A stretch of 64,000 bases of DNA from Alicyclobacillus fastidiosus (lineage in GTDB: Bacteria > Bacillota > Bacilli > Alicyclobacillales > Alicyclobacillaceae), in NCBI RefSeq assembly GCF_026651875.1, contig NZ_CP104067.1, positions 1,364,001 through 1,428,000 of the forward strand, written 5' to 3'. Under the pieces are notes generated by a model that worked only from the letters and a program-made list of their open reading frames with translations, had not been told where the DNA came from and searched no databases. The position numbers were made by a program, and so were the translations under genes. Below are positions 43,483 through 53,642 of this stretch, one piece after another. Within the stretch, counting starts at the first letter, position 1. Each line of letters begins with the position of its first letter.

Positions 43483-44406
43483 ATGATAGGGATCAAAGCG
43501 TTAAGTGACCAACGAGTGAATGTGAATTCTAGGGGGAAAAGCAAGACGCGATCACCGATTGCACCTTATTTGTTTATCAGTCCGTTTTATGTTCTATTCG
43601 CAGTTTTTTTTGTATATCCCTTAGGGTTTGCTGCAGTTCTTAGCTTTACAGGTTGGGATCAGGCCTCGCCCATGAAGTGGGTAGGGGTAAGTAATTATCT
43701 TCACTTTTTCGCGGATCCGTACTTTAGACAATCAGTCGTCAATACACTGGTTTATATCATCGGCAGTTTAATGATTTCCTTCCTTTTGTCATTACCTTTA
43801 GCGATTGCACTCAACAGTAAGCGAGTAAAGGGAAGAACTTTTCTTAGAATATTATATTTTACACCCATTGTGACACCTGGAGTCGCTGTGGTGATCGTCT
43901 TCAACATGATGTATGACAAGAACTTTGGTCTATTGAATGCAGTTCTTCATTTGTTCGGTATTCATCCGATTCCTTGGCTGGATAGTACATTTTGGTCTAA
44001 GATTTCCGTTTTAGGACTCGTTGCGTGGCAATGGACGGGACTGAATTCGCTATACTTTATCGCCGGCTTGCAAGCGATTCCCCAAAGTTTGTACGAGGCG
44101 GCATCCTTAGATGGTGCGAATAAATGGCGACTTATCCGCCACATTACGTTGCCATCTTTATCCCCAATGATGGTATTCGTTCTCATTACCTCATTTGTAG
44201 GGTCCTCACAGTTGTTCGACCAACCCTTCATTTTGACAAACGGAGGCCCTCTGAACTCCAGCCTTAGTTATGCCAACTACTTATATCAGCAGGGATTATC
44301 ATATTTGCATTTAGGGTACGCGTCAGCCATGGGCATGTTACTTTTGGTGGTCGTTGCGTGTATGTCATTCATTCAATACCGGAAACTTTCCCGTGCAATG
44401 CAATGA
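43483..44406 (+). CDS. CUT1 sugar ABC transporter permease, MalF/UgpA type
   Basis: Membrane protein of 307 residues with six hydrophobic segments and the EAA loop YEAASLDGANKWRLIRHITLP. ATG 43483 is preferred over the upstream TTG at 43438 because GGGAGG (43468-43473) is 9 bases before it. It probably pairs with the permease that follows 24 bases later. The C-terminal QQGLSYLHLGYASAMG pattern is family-typical. Confidence 0.9.
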   Translation: MIGIKALSDQRVNVNSRGKSKTRSPIAPYLFISPFYVLFAVFFVYPLGFAAVLSFTGWDQASPMKWVGVSNYLHFFADPYFRQSVVNTLVYIIGSLMISFLLSLPLAIALNSKRVKGRTFLRILYFTPIVTPGVAVVIVFNMMYDKNFGLLNAVLHLFGIHPIPWLDSTFWSKISVLGLVAWQWTGLNSLYFIAGLQAIPQSLYEAASLDGANKWRLIRHITLPSLSPMMVFVLITSFVGSSQLFDQPFILTNGGPLNSSLSYANYLYQQGLSYLHLGYASAMGMLLLVVVACMSFIQYRKLSRAMQ

Positions 44407-44430
44407 GTGAGGGGTAGGAGGAACCTGTGC

Positions 44431-45264
44431 ATGAAGATAAAAATATCCGATATCTGTATAAATGTTGTGGTATGGATCGGCGGAATTCTGGTTGTTATTC
44501 CATTTGTGTGGATGATCGTTAGTTCATTCAAAACGCAGGGACAAATTTTCCAATCTCCTTTTACGCTTCTTAGTAGGCTGAATTTCCACAACTATTCATC
44601 GCTGTTTACGCAATGGCCATATTTGGAGTGGTACAGAAACAGTCTGTTGGTAGCAGTTGTCCTAACAGGATTGACAGTGTTTTTCTCGTCTTTAGCCGGA
44701 TATGGATTTTCAAAGTATCAGTTTAAAGGAAAGTCCTGGATGTTTGCGATTGTCATTATGAGTCTGTCCATTCCGTTTCAGAGTATATTAATTCCACTCT
44801 ATAGCGAGATGGCCGAAATGCATATTGCAAACAGTTATGTTTCCCTCATTATTCCGTTCATTGCACCGCCGGTAGGGATATTTCTGATGCGTCAGTTTAT
44901 CTACAGCGTTCCAGATGAATTATTAGACGCTGGCCGAATCGACGGCTGTAGCGAATTTATCCTTTATTTGAGAATCGTCCTTCCTCTACTCAAACCAGCA
45001 ATGGGTGCATTAGCCATTATTACATTCGTTTCAACTTGGGGGAATTTCTTATGGCCGTTGGTGATGCTAAACGATTCGTCCAAATTTACGTTGCCACTGG
45101 GCTTATATTCGTTGTTAAGCGATGCTTCTAATGGAGGAAATGCGCAGTATGGACAAATGCTTGCGGGCGCCGCTTTAGCGAGTGTTCCACCCGTTGTCTT
45201 ATTTATGTTTATGCAGAGAGCGTTTGTAAATGGTATGACCATGGGTGGGGTAAAGGACAACTGA
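44431..45264 (+). CDS. CUT1 sugar ABC transporter permease, MalG/UgpE type
   Basis: Membrane protein of 277 residues with six hydrophobic segments, EAA loop LDAGRIDGCSEFILYLRIVLP and the MalG-like ending VNGMTMGGVKD. ATG 44431 follows AGGAGG (44417-44422); the longer in-frame GTG at 44407 precedes that site. No ATPase gene follows, as in the first transporter cluster. Confidence 0.9.
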   Translation: MKIKISDICINVVVWIGGILVVIPFVWMIVSSFKTQGQIFQSPFTLLSRLNFHNYSSLFTQWPYLEWYRNSLLVAVVLTGLTVFFSSLAGYGFSKYQFKGKSWMFAIVIMSLSIPFQSILIPLYSEMAEMHIANSYVSLIIPFIAPPVGIFLMRQFIYSVPDELLDAGRIDGCSEFILYLRIVLPLLKPAMGALAIITFVSTWGNFLWPLVMLNDSSKFTLPLGLYSLLSDASNGGNAQYGQMLAGAALASVPPVVLFMFMQRAFVNGMTMGGVKDN

Positions 45265-45322
45265 TGGGAACGGAAATGCATGTTCATTTTTGGGCCAAGA
45301 ATCTGAAGTTGCAAGACAATCC

Positions 45323-45357
45323 TGTCTGAGCCGAGTATCCCATGTTCGGCTCAGACA
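45323..45357. terminator. Bidirectional terminator between convergent operons
   Basis: TGTCTGAGCCGA (45323-45334) and TCGGCTCAGACA (45346-45357) form a perfect 12-pair stem. It overlaps the stop codon of the araC-like gene on the minus strand. T-runs are weak on both sides. Confidence 0.7.
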
Positions 45358-46190
45358 TTATCTTGTAGCATGTTGTTTCTGTATTGGGTAGGACTCATCC
45401 CGTAATGCTCTCGGAATTTTCTTGTGAAATAGTATGGGGATTGAAATCCACATAAGTCAGAGATTTCAGATATTTGTTCTGTCGTTCGCTCAAGCAACCG
45501 TGATGCGTGCCGCAACCTAAGTTTAATGAGACACTCGATAATCGATTCCCCTACTTGTTGCTTGAATATATGACTAAGTCGAGATGCGGACAGCCCGACC
45601 TGCTTCGCTAACATATCCACACTGATGCCTTCAGAAAAACGTTGTGACATAAGCTGTAATACTTCCTCGACACGTGGATCTAATCCCATATTAGATTGCT
45701 GAAGACTGAGTGCCAGAACAATCAACATTTCTTCCACGGCATTCATGGCTAATGCATGCTGATGAGAACCAAGCGCGCGACTATCGCGAATCATTCTTCG
45801 AAACACGCCACGGAGCCGGCTTTGAACCGACACGTCTGCAATGCTCGATTGCGTAAATCCAGAATGCGCCCCCATCTGCTGAATCCAAATCAGCCAATCT
45901 GCCCTAGGAACGAAATGCACCCAATAAAATTCCCATATTTGTCCTAATGTTCCGTAATGGTGCGGGGTGCCGGGGGACAGAATCGATATATCTCCGCACA
46001 CACAAGTTTCGATTTTGTCATCGATTTTAAATCCACCTTGTCCGGCCATTGTAAAAGTCAATAGGTAATCCTGTGTTCCTTTCGAGCGACGAACAGAGTA
46101 ATTGGACGACTTTCGAAAATGGTCAGCTAACACCCCCAAATGGTTCGGGCCTGTTAACTCCTCAGCAGGATCGTATAGGAAATCAGCCAT
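45351..46190 (-). CDS. AraC-family transcriptional regulator
   Basis: Protein of about 279 residues with an N-terminal cupin ligand domain (DYLLTFTMAGQGGFKIDDK, ISILSPGTPHHYG) and C-terminal AraC helix-turn-helix pair (ISVDMLAKQVGLSASRLSHIF; ISEISDLCGFQSPYYFTRKF, ending GMSPTQYRN). I prefer ATG 46190 over 46199 and the far upstream frame start at 46340 on RBS spacing. It faces the second ABC operon and is divergent from the dioxygenase gene, so it may control both. Confidence 0.88.
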   Translation of the reverse strand: MADFLYDPAEELTGPNHLGVLADHFRKSSNYSVRRSKGTQDYLLTFTMAGQGGFKIDDKIETCVCGDISILSPGTPHHYGTLGQIWEFYWVHFVPRADWLIWIQQMGAHSGFTQSSIADVSVQSRLRGVFRRMIRDSRALGSHQHALAMNAVEEMLIVLALSLQQSNMGLDPRVEEVLQLMSQRFSEGISVDMLAKQVGLSASRLSHIFKQQVGESIIECLIKLRLRHASRLLERTTEQISEISDLCGFQSPYYFTRKFREHYGMSPTQYRNNMLQDNV

Positions 46191-46344
46191 ATAAACCATT
46201 CCGTTCCGTATCAGAATCTCAATATAATGAGTATAACCCGTAATGAAGATCACGTGAATCGAATCAGCGAGGAGTTGAAATGGGCAAAAACGATTGTTGT
46301 ATAAAGAGGTGTGACACAACCGGCAATGTAAGGAGGCCAATCAG

Positions 46345-47163
46345 ATGGACGATACTCTGATCACTGAACATGACGTCGAGTTTTTTCATAAAGATGGATA
46401 TCTGATTGTTAGGAATATTTTTTGCGACGATGAAATCGCAGATCTCAAGAATAACTTTATGGCCATGCACGCGAAAGGTACCATTCCTGGTTGCTTTCAG
46501 GCCATTTCTATTGAGGAGGCGCAGCGCAGCGGGGATATTCTCAAGGCCTATCCTCGAATGATGCACCCACATCGCGTCAACGAGATGGCGATGTCCTATA
46601 TGCTCGACAGACGCGTGATCAGGATTCTGGAGCGACTGTTGGGAGAAGAAGTGATTGCCGCCCAAAGCATGCTGTATTTTAAACCTCCGGGAGCAAAGGG
46701 CCAAGCGCTGCACCAGGACAATTTTTATCTGAGGGTTGAACCGGGAACGTGTATCGCGGCATGGACCGCTCTTGACGATGTCGATGAAGAGAATGGTGGA
46801 TTGTTCATTGTCCCAAACTCGCAGAAGGAAGAAATTCAATGCCCTCATTTAGCCGACTCCGGGAAATCCTTTACAACGGATGAAGTGGATGTACCGGAAG
46901 GATTAACGCCCATCCCGGCCATCTTGAAGGCAGGAGATGTTTTATTTTTTAACGGCAATGTCATTCATGGGTCGTACTCCAATCAGAGCAGCACCCGTTT
47001 TCGACGGTCATTTATATGTCATTACGCAGGGATTTCAGCTCAAAGGATAGCGAAGTGGTATTTCCCGCTCTATAAGGCCGATGGAACTACTGTCGACCGG
47101 GAGGTGAATACGGGTGGAGGCCCGTGCGGTACAGAACACATCGTCGCGTCGGCCCCGCATTAA
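46345..47163 (+). CDS. Phytanoyl-CoA dioxygenase (PhyH) family protein
   Basis: Protein of 272 residues, a 2-oxoglutarate/Fe(II) oxygenase of the PhyH family. The iron-binding HxD is in ALHQDNFYLRVEPGT and the distal histidine in FFNGNVIHGSYSNQS; the arginine region TRFRRSFICHY follows. Substrates in this family are very diverse. AAGGAGG precedes ATG 46345. It is divergent from an AraC regulator and near a sugar transporter, which suggests a role in degrading a plant-derived or osmolyte-like compound, but this is inference. Confidence 0.87.
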   Translation: MDDTLITEHDVEFFHKDGYLIVRNIFCDDEIADLKNNFMAMHAKGTIPGCFQAISIEEAQRSGDILKAYPRMMHPHRVNEMAMSYMLDRRVIRILERLLGEEVIAAQSMLYFKPPGAKGQALHQDNFYLRVEPGTCIAAWTALDDVDEENGGLFIVPNSQKEEIQCPHLADSGKSFTTDEVDVPEGLTPIPAILKAGDVLFFNGNVIHGSYSNQSSTRFRRSFICHYAGISAQRIAKWYFPLYKADGTTVDREVNTGGGPCGTEHIVASAPH

Positions 47164-47243
47164 GTGTCGAGTTCCAGTACGCGGCTAGCTACGGAGCACT
47201 GAGGTTCGTTTAGAAGGTGGCAGTTTTCCCATCGAGCTGGTGT

Positions 47244-47283
47244 AAAAACCGCCCGTAGCCCCAGGGGGGCAGGGCGGTTTTTG
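47244..47283 (+). terminator. Intrinsic terminator of the PhyH-family gene
   Basis: AAAACCGCCC and GGGCGGTTTTTG form a stem with a T-run, 80 bases after the stop codon; the A-run on the other side makes it bidirectional. Confidence 0.88.
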
Positions 47284-47313
47284 TCACTCCACAGAATTTC
47301 TCAAGCATCCACC

Positions 47314-47577
47314 TCATGGGCGCGTATCCTGCGAGGTCCCTTCGTTGGCCTTCCGTACCGCCTCTAAGATGCGTTGCACGAGTGTATCGCTGTCGGGCGC
47401 TTCAATCGTCGTCAATTGGATACGACAGAAGGGCTGAACTCGACAGGCGAGGCAGCGGCGACAGCAGTCCACAATCTGCACACCGACTTCCTTGCGGTGA
47501 ATCTTTTTGAGTCGCCGCACCGCCTCGCGAGAGAGACCGCGGGATACGTTGCGTCTGCAAAATTTAGCCACTCGCAC
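47314..47577 (-). CDS. DUF1450-like small cysteine-rich protein
   Basis: Protein of 87 residues resembling the YuzB/DUF1450 family: an N-terminal CRRNVSRGLSREAVRRL, a central cysteine cluster (DCCRRCLACRVQPFC) and a C-terminal helix. Usual members have a CxxxC-type thioredoxin-like centre of unknown role; this one has more cysteines than most. GTG 47577 lies 9 bases behind AGGGGG. Confidence 0.65.
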   Translation of the reverse strand: MRVAKFCRRNVSRGLSREAVRRLKKIHRKEVGVQIVDCCRRCLACRVQPFCRIQLTTIEAPDSDTLVQRILEAVRKANEGTSQDTRP

Positions 47578-47620
47578 AGTGTGAATCCCCCTGAAGGAAC
47601 GTGTGAATTGTCCTCAGTTT

Positions 47621-48586
47621 CTAAGATTCATAGAAGGTAAACTGAATATCTAACGTGCGCAGATAGGTTTGTAAGCCCGCATCTTGAATCGGAATGATGA
47701 AGGCGGCTTCGTTTGACTCATTGTGGTGCGAGTGCCATAGGCCAGGAGGAGTGACGAACGCTTTGCCCGTCTCCCAGTCTATACGAACGGGATCGATAAT
47801 CTGATTGGTTTCTGGGTCGATTTGGTCCCCGACGAGCGTATACGTGCCCGGCGCAGCGTAGGCGACAAAATCGAGGGCCACCGATTTGTGACTGTGCGGT
47901 GCCTGGTTCGATCCGACTGGCACGATGCCGTACATGGCCCACAGGACGTGGGTGATGGTCAACGTTTGCTCAAATGTCTGATTGTTCAAGAGGATGGAAA
48001 TTCGATTTTTTTTGTCTGCATCCGGTTCCTTTGCGACCTCCTGCAGTTTTGCGTCGCATTGCTGTGCACTGAATCGCGTCGGCTGGAACCGAGCTTCTGT
48101 CGCGCGAACTCCGAGGTAGTTGAGCAGTGGACTGTCCACGATATAGTACAGGGTCGCGTCTTCATCGGCCGTATGTCTGCTGATACATCCGGCAGGTAAC
48201 GTCAGGAAATCGCCTTTTGCCCAGCCAATCGTTTTGCCGCTCGCGACAGTTCGCCCTGCGCCTGAAATGACGTAGTACAGTTCACTGGTTGCATTCGGAG
48301 ACGTCTCGATGGAATCCCCTTGGTTGATCCGGACGAACTGAGCCAGAAGTGAAGGGCTGGTCGCCGGGTAGGGGGTCTTCAACTCGGCCGAGAGGTCCAG
48401 CGGGATGACTCTTGTGTCTCCACCGTTGTAGAGCTGCGCCCCAAACTCTTTGATCGGCACGGGCGTGATGATGCCACTTCCGATGGGATCGGCTGCGGTG
48501 GAGTATTCGTAAAAACGGGCATCGCCCGACCAATTCTCCGTGATGGTACCGACGGCCAGTTTGCCAGATGGAACCTGCGCTGTCAT
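47621..48586 (-). CDS. Bicupin protein (gentisate-dioxygenase-like cupin)
   Basis: Protein of 321 residues with two cupin domains. First cupin: ATSELYYVISGAGRTVASG and WAKGDFLTLPAGC with HTADEDATLYYI; second cupin: NQAPHSHKSVALDFVAYA and FVTPPGLWHSHHNES. The histidine-rich motifs suggest metal binding, as in gentisate or other ring-cleaving dioxygenases, but the activity is not certain. ATG 48586 follows AAGGAGG by 7 bases; the frame extends upstream without a better start. It stands alone upstream of parE on the other strand. Confidence 0.7.
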   Translation of the reverse strand: MTAQVPSGKLAVGTITENWSGDARFYEYSTAADPIGSGIITPVPIKEFGAQLYNGGDTRVIPLDLSAELKTPYPATSPSLLAQFVRINQGDSIETSPNATSELYYVISGAGRTVASGKTIGWAKGDFLTLPAGCISRHTADEDATLYYIVDSPLLNYLGVRATEARFQPTRFSAQQCDAKLQEVAKEPDADKKNRISILLNNQTFEQTLTITHVLWAMYGIVPVGSNQAPHSHKSVALDFVAYAAPGTYTLVGDQIDPETNQIIDPVRIDWETGKAFVTPPGLWHSHHNESNEAAFIIPIQDAGLQTYLRTLDIQFTFYES

Positions 48587-49083
48587 TCCCTCGACCTCCT
48601 TCTGTAAGCGTTTGTTTTTGACATACGTGTCTTGCTCCGATAGGCCTAATATATTCACGTCACATGAGATCCATTTTACAAACCTCGCGGAGTGTACTCG
48701 GTGCAGCGACACTCATCTGGGGGATTGTGATGGCGATTTGCTTTCAGAGTCAACACCCATCGAAAGTTCGGTATACGAACACGTACTTGGGATTAGTCGC
48801 TATTCTCTGGTATTCTTTATTGCAATTATGGCTGTGTTCGTCATCTCCGATAGGATTGGCATTCTGAGTTGGGGATCCTCCCTGGTTTTTCCCCTTACAT
48901 AGGATTTTGGTCGACTCGGATTGAACAAACTAGATTTCATAAACCAAAGTGAGACGCCCCCATGCATTCGCACGATTTTCGTTGATGATAGAATGAAACG
49001 AAAGCATGTGGTTCATGGATGAATTTGTACAGATAAATCTCCTGCATCGCTGCAGTGTCTTAGAGTTCATTGGAGGAAATGAA
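48587..49083. other. Intergenic region with doubtful small hydrophobic ORF
   Basis: A 67-codon plus-strand frame (48664-48867) has two hydrophobic stretches (VLGAATLIWGIVMAI; LVAILWYSLLQLWL), but there is no ribosome binding site. A second frame offers an alternative hydrophobic end (FIAIMAVFVISDRIGIL). This may be a small membrane protein gene with a frameshift. No other element is seen before parE. Confidence 0.3.
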
Positions 49084-51075
49084 ATGTCCACATCGGAACT
49101 GATTCAAAACTATGACGACTCGTCCATTCACGTACTGGATGGTCTTGAGGCGATTCGCAAGCGACCTGGCATGTATGTCGGGGGAACCGGAGTTCAAGGG
49201 TTTCATCACCTGTTCAAGGAAGTCATCGATAACTCGATAGACGAAGCCCTTGCTGGTTATTGTGATCGAATAGAGGTCGTGATTCACGAAGATCAGAGTT
49301 TGAGCGTCAAGGATAACGGTCGAGGCATTCCCTTCGGTATGCATGAAACCGGGAAACGTACCATTGAAGTGGCGATGACGGTTCCACACAGTGGCGGGAA
49401 GTTCGGCGATAAAGGGAGTGGATACACCGTTTCCGGCGGTCTTCACGGCGTCGGACTGACGGCGGTCAACGCCTTGTCAAAGTGGGTGGAGGTCACCATC
49501 TGGCGCGACGGGCAGCAGTACGTTCAAAAGTACACGACGGGCGCTCGGTTTGACCAGGAGGAATTCAAAATCGGATATCCCGAACCTCCCGCCATCACGG
49601 AGCTCGCGACGGAACAACGGGGTACGATGATCCGCTTTCTTCCGGACGCCGACGTATTTGGAAACCTGCATTTTCAAACCGGCATCATCGAAGAGCGGAT
49701 TCGGATGATGGCGTATCTCAATCCGTCCATCACCATCACGTTGACGGATCTCCGTCACTCCACGAAGACGAAGACTTTTTACTACGAGGGTGGCGTGTCG
49801 GAGTTTGTTCAATACCTGAATGAGGACAAGCAAACCATTCACGCACCGTTTTCCATCTCGGGGGCGTCGGACAGTATCAGTGTGGATATCGGCATTCAAT
49901 ACTCGGATGGCTATGCGGAGACGTTCGCGAGTTTTGTCAACTGTATCCCCACAAAGAGTGGCGGGACCCATGTGCGCGGCTTTAAGACGGCATTTACTCG
50001 CACGTTTAACGATTTCGCCCGCACCAACGGCATCATCAAAGAGAATGAGGAAAATCTCGAAGGCGACCTCTTGCGCGAGGGGATGACGTGCGTCCTGTCC
50101 ATTCGTCTGCCGAATCCTGAGTTTATTGGTCAAACGAAGGACGAATTGAGCAATAAGGAAGTCCAAAACATTGTGGGCACGATAGTCTCGGAACAGCTCG
50201 CTGCTTATTTAGATCAAAATCGCGAGGTGGCTATTAACGTCGTTCATCGCGCCCTGCTCTCGAAGCGCGCACGCGAGGCGGCGAAAAAGGCGGCCGAAGA
50301 CGTCCGGACTGGAAAGGACAAGAAGGACAAGAATGGGCGGAGAAAAGTCCTCGTGGAGAAGTTGACCGCCCCACAGAGCAATGAGTACGCAAAGAATGAA
50401 CTGTACATCGTCGAGGGCGACAGCGCAGGGGGTTCCGCAAAGCAGGGGAGGGATTTCAGACACCAGGGTATTCTTCCGCTTCGCGGCAAGTCATTGAATG
50501 TCGAGCGGGAGAACGACGTCTCGAAAATCCTGAAAAATGCGGAGATCGCTGCGATTGTCGACTCCATCGGTGCCGGTTTCGGTGCTTCTTTTGACCTCTC
50601 GCAGTGCAGATATGGAAAAGTCATTATCATGAGCGATGCGGACCCGGATGGTGGACACATCCAGTCATTGCTCATCACCCTGTTCTATCAATATATGCGG
50701 CCTCTCGTCGAAGCTGGAATGCTGTACGTGGCCATGCCGCCGCTCTACAAACTTACCTATAACGAAGGCAAGGGAAAGGCGAAGCAGTCTACCGTCACGT
50801 ATGCTTGGACGGATGAGGAATTGGACGAAATTCGCGCGGCGTTCGCGAAGCAGAAGATTTCGTTTGAATTACAGAGATACAAAGGGCTTGGCGAAATGAA
50901 CCCGGACCAGCTATGGGAAACCACGATGTGCCCGGAGACGAGAACGCTCATCAAAATCGACGTCATGGACGCGAGCGTGGCCGAGCGAAGAATCACCACC
51001 CTGATGGGAACAAAATCGGAGTTACGCCGGCAGTGGCTGTATGAAAACGTCGATTTTGATTCGTATGAGGAATGA
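49084..51075 (+). CDS. parE: DNA topoisomerase IV subunit B
   Basis: Protein of 663 residues. GHKL ATPase domain: VLDGLEAIRKRPGMYVGGTG, DNGRGIP, and the GGLHGVGLTAVNALS nucleotide-binding loop; TOPRIM domain: EGDSAGGSAKQGRDFRHQ and SDADPDGGHIQSL (metal-binding DxDxD). The TOPRIM text reads DADPDGGH where most ParE have DADVDGAH, a mild deviation that keeps the acidic residues. ATG 49084 follows GGAGGAAA. With ParC, 14 bases downstream, it decatenates replicated chromosomes. Confidence 0.95.
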   Translation: MSTSELIQNYDDSSIHVLDGLEAIRKRPGMYVGGTGVQGFHHLFKEVIDNSIDEALAGYCDRIEVVIHEDQSLSVKDNGRGIPFGMHETGKRTIEVAMTVPHSGGKFGDKGSGYTVSGGLHGVGLTAVNALSKWVEVTIWRDGQQYVQKYTTGARFDQEEFKIGYPEPPAITELATEQRGTMIRFLPDADVFGNLHFQTGIIEERIRMMAYLNPSITITLTDLRHSTKTKTFYYEGGVSEFVQYLNEDKQTIHAPFSISGASDSISVDIGIQYSDGYAETFASFVNCIPTKSGGTHVRGFKTAFTRTFNDFARTNGIIKENEENLEGDLLREGMTCVLSIRLPNPEFIGQTKDELSNKEVQNIVGTIVSEQLAAYLDQNREVAINVVHRALLSKRAREAAKKAAEDVRTGKDKKDKNGRRKVLVEKLTAPQSNEYAKNELYIVEGDSAGGSAKQGRDFRHQGILPLRGKSLNVERENDVSKILKNAEIAAIVDSIGAGFGASFDLSQCRYGKVIIMSDADPDGGHIQSLLITLFYQYMRPLVEAGMLYVAMPPLYKLTYNEGKGKAKQSTVTYAWTDEELDEIRAAFAKQKISFELQRYKGLGEMNPDQLWETTMCPETRTLIKIDVMDASVAERRITTLMGTKSELRRQWLYENVDFDSYEE

Positions 51076-51089
51076 GGAGGTCCTGACTG

Positions 51090-53519
51090 TTGGATACAAT
51101 TGATAAAACCATTACGGTAGATATCTCTGATCTACTCGGGGATAGATTTGGTCGATATTCGAAGTACACCATTCAAAATCGCGCCATTCCCGATGCGCGC
51201 GACGGGCTCAAGCCGGTGCAGCGCCGCATCCTGTATTCGATGTTCTTAGCGGGGAATACGCCTGACAAGGGGTACCGCAAGTCTGCGAAAACCGTGGGCG
51301 ACGTGATGGGGAACTATCACCCACATGGCGATACCGCCATCTATGACGCCATGGTGCATCTGGCTCAACCGTTTAAGACGAATCAACCGCTCATCGACGG
51401 TCATGGGAACTGGGGATCTATCGATAAAGATCCGGCGGCGGCGATGCGCTATACAGAGGCCCGCCTGTCCTCCTATGCCTTGGAACTCTTGCAGGACATT
51501 AAAAAGGACACCGTCAAAATGGTGGCCAATTTTGACGAGACAGCGACGGAACCGGTTGTCCTGCCCGCGCGGCTGCCAAATTTGCTCATCAATGGCGTGT
51601 CCGGCATCGCCAGTGGGTTTTCCACCAACATTCCGCCACACAATCCCCGGGACGTGGTACAGGCATGTGTAGCGTACCTGAACGACGAGGACATCAGTAA
51701 CCAAGATCTCATCGACATCATCCAAGCACCAGATTTCCCGACTGGTTGTGAGGTCATGGACATCGAGGGCATCCGCTCGATGTATACGACCGGGTCCGGT
51801 AGTTTCATGATGGCGGCCCGCGTGGAAATCGAACGTCCAAGCAAGCACAACGTTCAACTGGTGTTTTCCCACCTGCCGCACAATGCGGTGAAGCAACAAA
51901 TCGTCGTCGCTCTCCAGGAAATCGTCTTGAACAAAGACATCGACGGCATCGTCGAAGCGCGGGACGAGACGGACAGGAAACACGGACCCACAGGCGCGCG
52001 GATTGTCGTCGAGCTGAAGAAGGGGTTGAGTGATGAGCAAATCGACTCCATTATCGCCTACCTCTACAAAAACACCGACTTGATGTCGCACTACCGCGCG
52101 AACATGACGGCAATTGTGAATGGCAGTCCCGAGAAGTTAGATCTCAAGCGATTTGTATCGTCCTATATCAACCATCAGCGGGATGTCATTCGTCGGCGAA
52201 CGCAATTCGACTTGGCCCGTACCAAGGAACGGTTTCATATCGTCGAAGGGTACATCAAGGCCCTGAACCGTCTAGATGAAGTGATTCGGATTATTCGCGA
52301 GTCGAAGGACCGGAAAGACGCAGTCGAGCAATTGACCGAGCAAATCGACCTGACTGAGGTACAGGCCAATGCAATTCTCGACTTACGCCTATATCGGCTA
52401 ACCAATCTGGAAATCGAGAGCTTTCAAAAGGAGTGGTTGGATTTACAAAAAACCATCAAACACCTGGAAGGCATCCTCGCTTCGCCGAAGCGGTTAGACA
52501 AAGTCATTCAAACAGAGATGACAGAGTACGTAAAACTTTATAGCCATCCACGCCTATCTCCGCTCAAACGACAGACGAAGGAACTGAATGTGGATGTCAC
52601 CATGACCATTCCCGAGGAAGAAGTCTACGTCGTCGTCACAAAGAACGGCTATATCAAGCGGCTTTCAAAGCGTGCCTACATGGGGATAGAGCGCGTAAAT
52701 GCCATCAATTTAAAGCTTGGCGACAGCGTCCAGGAAACGGTCTTGACGAAGACCACCGACACCCTTTTGATGTTCACAGCCAGTGGAATGTACTATTCCC
52801 TGTTGGTCCACAAGCTGCCTGAAGGGAAGTGGAAGGACGAAGGGACACCGCTACATACGGTCGTCTCGATGCCCGCCGAGGAGAAAATCGTCTCGCTGAT
52901 ACCGATTTCCACCTTTGAAACTGACCAGTTACTCTGCTTTGTGACGGTTGAAGGACTGGTGAAGAAGACGGCGCTTTCTGAATACCGCACGGATAGGTCA
53001 GTGGCCGTGAAAGGTGTTCGAATCAAAGAGGGCGACGAGTTGAAACACGTATTTGTGACGACGGATGACCACCGGATGGTCGTGACGACACAACGCGGCT
53101 ACATCGGCGTGTACCAGCAGGCGGAAATCGCCACAACAGGCAAGAGTTCTTCTGGGAGCCGTGTCATCTCACTCACTCGCAACGACCGTGTGCTCCATGC
53201 GTATCCTGTTGAACAGGACGTGCCATTTCAGGTCGTATTGTTTGAAAGTCACGGGTTCTTTCGAGTCGTCCCGTCACAGCGCCTGCCTGAAAAGAAACGT
53301 GGAATGAAGGGGACGCAAGCGTGGAAGGGTCTCGGGTCTGACGGGTGGATCGTCGGGAGTTTGATGGCAGAAGGGATGCAGAGAGGAGCGTGTATCATCG
53401 ACAACCAAACCATTCAAGGGTTTGAGATTGACGTGTCACAGAGTTCGGCCCCGCTTCCGTTTGTCACGCTAGAACCGCAGTCGGTTGTGACTGGCCTTGT
53501 CTGGATGCCGGAAAAATAG
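51090..53519 (+). CDS. parC: DNA topoisomerase IV subunit A
   Basis: Protein of 809 residues. The breakage-reunion domain has [32 protein letters not shown] and the catalytic tyrosine in [12 protein letters not shown]. The C-terminal part shows the beta-pinwheel repeats ([33 protein letters not shown]). Start TTG 51090 is 12 bases behind AGGAGG. It forms an operon with parE. Confidence 0.95.
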   Translation: MDTIDKTITVDISDLLGDRFGRYSKYTIQNRAIPDARDGLKPVQRRILYSMFLAGNTPDKGYRKSAKTVGDVMGNYHPHGDTAIYDAMVHLAQPFKTNQPLIDGHGNWGSIDKDPAAAMRYTEARLSSYALELLQDIKKDTVKMVANFDETATEPVVLPARLPNLLINGVSGIASGFSTNIPPHNPRDVVQACVAYLNDEDISNQDLIDIIQAPDFPTGCEVMDIEGIRSMYTTGSGSFMMAARVEIERPSKHNVQLVFSHLPHNAVKQQIVVALQEIVLNKDIDGIVEARDETDRKHGPTGARIVVELKKGLSDEQIDSIIAYLYKNTDLMSHYRANMTAIVNGSPEKLDLKRFVSSYINHQRDVIRRRTQFDLARTKERFHIVEGYIKALNRLDEVIRIIRESKDRKDAVEQLTEQIDLTEVQANAILDLRLYRLTNLEIESFQKEWLDLQKTIKHLEGILASPKRLDKVIQTEMTEYVKLYSHPRLSPLKRQTKELNVDVTMTIPEEEVYVVVTKNGYIKRLSKRAYMGIERVNAINLKLGDSVQETVLTKTTDTLLMFTASGMYYSLLVHKLPEGKWKDEGTPLHTVVSMPAEEKIVSLIPISTFETDQLLCFVTVEGLVKKTALSEYRTDRSVAVKGVRIKEGDELKHVFVTTDDHRMVVTTQRGYIGVYQQAEIATTGKSSSGSRVISLTRNDRVLHAYPVEQDVPFQVVLFESHGFFRVVPSQRLPEKKRGMKGTQAWKGLGSDGWIVGSLMAEGMQRGACIIDNQTIQGFEIDVSQSSAPLPFVTLEPQSVVTGLVWMPEK

Positions 53520-53642
53520 GGATGTGAGCCATCTGTGGCTCCTGCCCGGGGACGGGGGTCCAAGCGACTGTTTGTCGGCTTGGCTCCCCGGCGCAACGGC
53601 AACTCATCCATGAAGCCTTGGATACATCGTACGCGAGCGCGT

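Noticed and set aside
49477..50166. 229-codon minus-strand frame inside parE
   Set aside because: Antisense to the conserved ATPase and transducer domains of parE; composition follows from codon bias of the sense gene.
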